This document shows positions 6,502 to 8,555 of a stretch of DNA of 8,555 nt, piece by piece (the stretch's first letter is position 1; every line of letters starts with the position of its first letter). The stretch comes from Pseudomonadota bacterium. Lineage in GTDB: Bacteria > Pseudomonadota > Gammaproteobacteria > Pseudomonadales > Pseudomonadaceae. Both the position numbers and the translations under genes were made by a program. The stretch is from positions 1-8,555 of the forward strand of contig JAEWGL010000179.1 of assembly GCA_023388335.1 (NCBI GenBank), read 5' to 3'. The notes beneath the pieces were generated by a model, which worked only from the letters and a program-made list of their open reading frames with translations, was not told where the DNA came from and ran no database searches.

Positions 6502-7503
6502 TTACTTCGGCGGTGTCAGACAATACTTGAGTGTCGGGCCAGGATATTTATCGCACACCTTCGCCTGGCCATCAGTGGCTCTTATCGACAGGATCTCGAC
6601 CTTGGGCAAGTCCATCGCCATTGCCTCCTGCTCCAAAAACGCACTCAATCGCCGCAGCCGCTCGCTGCCTGGGCGAGTCTTGGGCCATACCAGGTAGTAA
6701 TCCATGCCGCTGGCCACGGCGGTGGGCCAGGGCAGGCTGAGGCGGCCTTGAGCGACGTCCTCGGCAACCATCAGCAGGTCGCCCATGGACACCCCGTAGC
6801 CGCGGGCGGCGGCGATCATGCCCAGTTCCAGGGTGTCGAACACCTGGCCACCTTTGAGGGAGACTTTGTCGGCCAGGCCCATGCGTGCCAGCCAACTGCG
6901 CCAGTCACGCTTGTCAGGAGTCGGATGCAACAGCTCCGCGCTCGCCAGGCGCCGCACATCCCAGGGGCCTTCTTCGAGCAACCCGGGCGCGCCCACCGGA
7001 ATAAGCAATTCGCGGAATAGCCGCCGTACCTCCCAATCGGCCGGGAACACCCCATCGCTGAGCAGCACCGCGCAATCGAAAGGTTCATGGTTGAAGTCGA
7101 CATGGTCGACGTCCATCCAGGCGCTGGTCAGCTGCACCTCGTTGCCTGGCTGCAGGTGCCGGAAGCGACTCAGGCGCGCCAGCAACCAGCGCATGGTCAG
7201 GGTCGAAGGCGCCTTCATGCGCACGATGTCGTCTTCGCCGCGCAAGGTGTTGCAGGCCCGTTCCAGCGAAGCAAAGCCATCGCGCACGCCCGGCAGCAAC
7301 AGGCGCGCCGCCTCGGTCATCTGCAGGCCGCGCCCGTTGCGGATGAACAGGCGGCAGGCGAAGTGCTCTTCCAGGGTGCGGATGTGCCGGCTGACCGCAC
7401 TCTGGGTGATTGATAACTCATCACCGGCACGGGTGAAGGAGCTGTGCCTGGCGGCGGCTTCGAAAGCGCGCAAGGCGTAAAGCGGCGGAAGCGGGCGGGA
7501 CAT
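6502..7503 (-). CDS. LysR-family transcriptional regulator (GcvA-like), divergent from MATE gene
   Basis: A LysR-type regulator of 333 residues. The winged helix-turn-helix covers about residues 6-64 (SFTRAGDELSITQSAVSRHI at 22-41), followed by an effector-binding domain from about 93 to 300. It resembles the GcvA-like branch, as does the regulator at 1724-2614, but the two are clearly different proteins. The protein is about 30 residues longer than typical for this group: the tail after about residue 300 has two cysteines (317 and 328) and is rich in Pro and Lys near the end. The frame continues to a TTG at 7545; ATG 7503 is preferred because the family N-terminus begins there, with AAGG several bases upstream. 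It is divergent from the MATE transporter, the usual arrangement for a LysR gene and its target, and lies upstream of the chemoreceptor gene. Target and effector are not known. Confidence 0.92.
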   Translation of the reverse strand: MSRPLPPLYALRAFEAAARHSSFTRAGDELSITQSAVSRHIRTLEEHFACRLFIRNGRGLQMTEAARLLLPGVRDGFASLERACNTLRGEDDIVRMKAPSTLTMRWLLARLSRFRHLQPGNEVQLTSAWMDVDHVDFNHEPFDCAVLLSDGVFPADWEVRRLFRELLIPVGAPGLLEEGPWDVRRLASAELLHPTPDKRDWRSWLARMGLADKVSLKGGQVFDTLELGMIAAARGYGVSMGDLLMVAEDVAQGRLSLPWPTAVASGMDYYLVWPKTRPGSERLRRLSAFLEQEAMAMDLPKVEILSIRATDGQAKVCDKYPGPTLKYCLTPPK

Positions 7504-7659
7504 GGGAGCCTTGGACGCGAAACGCGGGTCTGGGGTTGGAGGCAATCATATCGCCATGAGTTTTAATCATGCCAATGATCGCTTTTATCCCTTTGTGGAT
7601 AACTGGCCAAAGCCTCAGAATCAGCGCCTCATCCAGCCTACAGGAACAAGGACGACACC
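7504..7659. promoter_or_regulatory. Divergent lysR / MATE control region
   Basis: This 156-bp gap is AT-richer than its surroundings and carries clustered half-sites: ATCAT 7545-7549, ATGAG 7556-7560, ATCAT 7566-7570 and ATGAT 7575-7579. These create overlapping dyads, including the perfect ATCAT-GCCA-ATGAT at 7566-7579 and ATGA-N7-TCAT at 7556-7570. On the minus strand TATGAT (7550-7545) is a good -10 for the LysR gene, with TTGGCA 19 bp upstream as a loosely spaced -35; the dyads fall in that spacer. AAGGA at 7648-7652 is the MATE ribosome binding site. No strong promoter for the MATE gene was found. Confidence 0.55.
7594..7602 (-). promoter_or_regulatory. Consensus DnaA-box 9-mer inside a palindrome
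   Basis: TGTGGATAA is the reverse complement of TTATCCACA, the consensus DnaA box. Its GGATAA also forms a perfect 6-bp inverted repeat with TTATCC at 7585-7590, separated by 6 nt. A single box in a divergent promoter region could mean DnaA-linked control or could be chance; no origin features (box clusters, AT-rich unwinding region, dnaA/dnaN genes) are present. Confidence 0.35.
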
Positions 7660-8555
7660 ATGCACGTTGCGCCTGCCACTGAACTCAAGGCCCTGCTGCG
7701 CCTGGCCGGGCCGCTGGTCGCCTCGCAGTTGGCGCACATGCTGATGCTGCTGACCGATACGCTGATGATGGCCCGTATCAGCCCCCAGGCCCTGGCTGGC
7801 GGTGGCCTGGGCGCGGCCAGCTACTCGTTCGTATCGATCTTCTGCCTGGGCGTGATCGCCGCGGTTGGCACCCTGGTCGCCATTCGTCAGGGGTCCGGCG
7901 ACCGCGCTGGCGCCACCCGCCTGACCCAGGCGGGGCTGTGGCTGGCATGGAGCCTGGCGCTGGCTGCGAGCCTTGTGCTGTGGAACATCCAGCCGGTGTT
8001 GCTGCTGTTCGGGCAGAGTCCGGAAAACGTCGAGTCGGCTGGACAGTTCCTGTCGCTGCTGCCCTTTGCCCTGCCTGGCTACCTGAGTTTCATGGCCCTG
8101 CGCGGTTTCACCAGCGCCTTGGGGCGCTCGACGCCGGTGATGGTGATCAGCCTGGTCGGCACGGTGGTCAACTACCTGTTCAACCACGCGCTCATCGAAG
8201 GCATGTTCGGCCTGCCCAAGCTCGGCCTGATGGGCATCGGCCTGGTGACGGCGCTGGTCTCGACCGGGATGGCCATTGCCCTGGCACTGTACATCCGCTG
8301 GCATCCGGCCTACACCCCCTATCCGCTCCGCCAGGGCCTGGGCCGGCCTTGTTGGCCGGCCCTGCGCGAGCTGTGGCGGCTGGGCCTGCCGATCGGCGGC
8401 ACCTACATGGTGGAGGTCGGCCTGTTCGCCTTTGCCGCCCTGCTCATGGGCGTGCTCGGCAGCACGGAGCTTGCGGCGCACCAGATTGCCCTACAGATCG
8501 TTTCCACCGCTTTCATGGTCCCGACCGGCCTGTCCTATGCCGTGACCATGCGCGT
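7660..8555 (+). CDS. MATE-family multidrug efflux transporter (NorM-like), 3' end beyond window
   Basis: An inner-membrane cation-coupled drug/toxin exporter of the MATE family. The first 298 codons are present with no stop to the window edge; complete members have about 450-460 residues and twelve membrane helices, so roughly two thirds is visible. Helix 1 (about 10-36, LAGPLVASQLAHMLMLLTDTL) has the conserved pattern and an Asp at 33; later helices are clear at about 50-75, 91-108, 128-147, 159-178 and 187-210. The second half of the fold begins near residue 232 with LRELWRLGLPIGGTYMVEVG, where Glu252 matches the ion-coupling Glu of helix 7 in NorM. The Asn-rich stretch NYLFNH (171-176) is also family-typical. 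ATG 7660 has AAGGA 7 nt upstream. It is divergent from a LysR gene, its likely regulator. Substrates cannot be inferred. Confidence 0.93.
   Translation, partial: MHVAPATELKALLRLAGPLVASQLAHMLMLLTDTLMMARISPQALAGGGLGAASYSFVSIFCLGVIAAVGTLVAIRQGSGDRAGATRLTQAGLWLAWSLALAASLVLWNIQPVLLLFGQSPENVESAGQFLSLLPFALPGYLSFMALRGFTSALGRSTPVMVISLVGTVVNYLFNHALIEGMFGLPKLGLMGIGLVTALVSTGMAIALALYIRWHPAYTPYPLRQGLGRPCWPALRELWRLGLPIGGTYMVEVGLFAFAALLMGVLGSTELAAHQIALQIVSTAFMVPTGLSYAVTMR

Noticed and set aside
7585..7602. Possible replication origin
   Set aside because: Only one DnaA box, with no AT-rich unwinding region and no dnaA, dnaN or parAB genes nearby.
7621..8481. 286-codon minus-strand open frame opposite the MATE gene
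   Set aside because: Gln/His/Arg/Ala-rich shadow of a hydrophobic membrane protein; the plus-strand frame is unambiguously MATE and stays open to the window edge.

Overview
The window looks like chromosomal DNA of a fluorescent Pseudomonas, most likely the Pseudomonas putida group. The grounds are high GC with strongly GC3-biased codons, REP-type palindromes of the style common in that group between genes, and a recognisable lysine-catabolism neighbourhood (amaB, LysR regulator, hglS). This assignment rests on recognising proteins and gene order, not on a database search.

Left half (about 1-4142), lysine/2-aminoadipate catabolism. A REP-type palindrome (1-80) lies past the 3' end of amaB, an antiquitin-type aldehyde dehydrogenase on the minus strand (97-1587). 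A 136-bp region (1588-1723) holds a plausible amaB promoter overlapped by a dyad, plus a T-N11-A LysR box. Reading away from it is a LysR regulator (1724-2614, plus), followed by hglS (2754-4142, plus), the iron-dependent 2-oxoadipate dioxygenase/decarboxylase. AmaB makes 2-aminoadipate from its semialdehyde. After transamination to 2-oxoadipate, HglS converts that to D-2-hydroxyglutarate, which feeds the TCA cycle through 2-oxoglutarate. The LysR protein is the obvious candidate regulator of both enzymes.

Middle (4143-4419): 277 bp without a gene. It holds a terminator-like hairpin just after hglS and a pair of opposed REP palindromes. It separates hglS from the convergent gene beyond.

Right half (4420-8555), sensing and efflux. 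A Cache-domain methyl-accepting chemotaxis protein (4420-6405, minus) lies 96 bp downstream of a second LysR regulator (6502-7503, minus). A 156-bp divergent region (7504-7659) with overlapping ATCAT/ATGAT half-sites and a consensus DnaA-box 9-mer separates that regulator from a MATE-family multidrug efflux pump (from 7660, plus) that runs off the right edge. The second LysR probably controls itself and perhaps the MATE gene; the ligand of the chemoreceptor cannot be read from the sequence.

No RNA gene, CRISPR array, insertion sequence, phage gene or toxin-antitoxin pair was seen. Every gene belongs to a known family. The observations most worth following concern regulatory DNA and the repeats, not a new enzymatic system. 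Several very long open frames lie antisense to the real genes and are treated as high-GC shadows.
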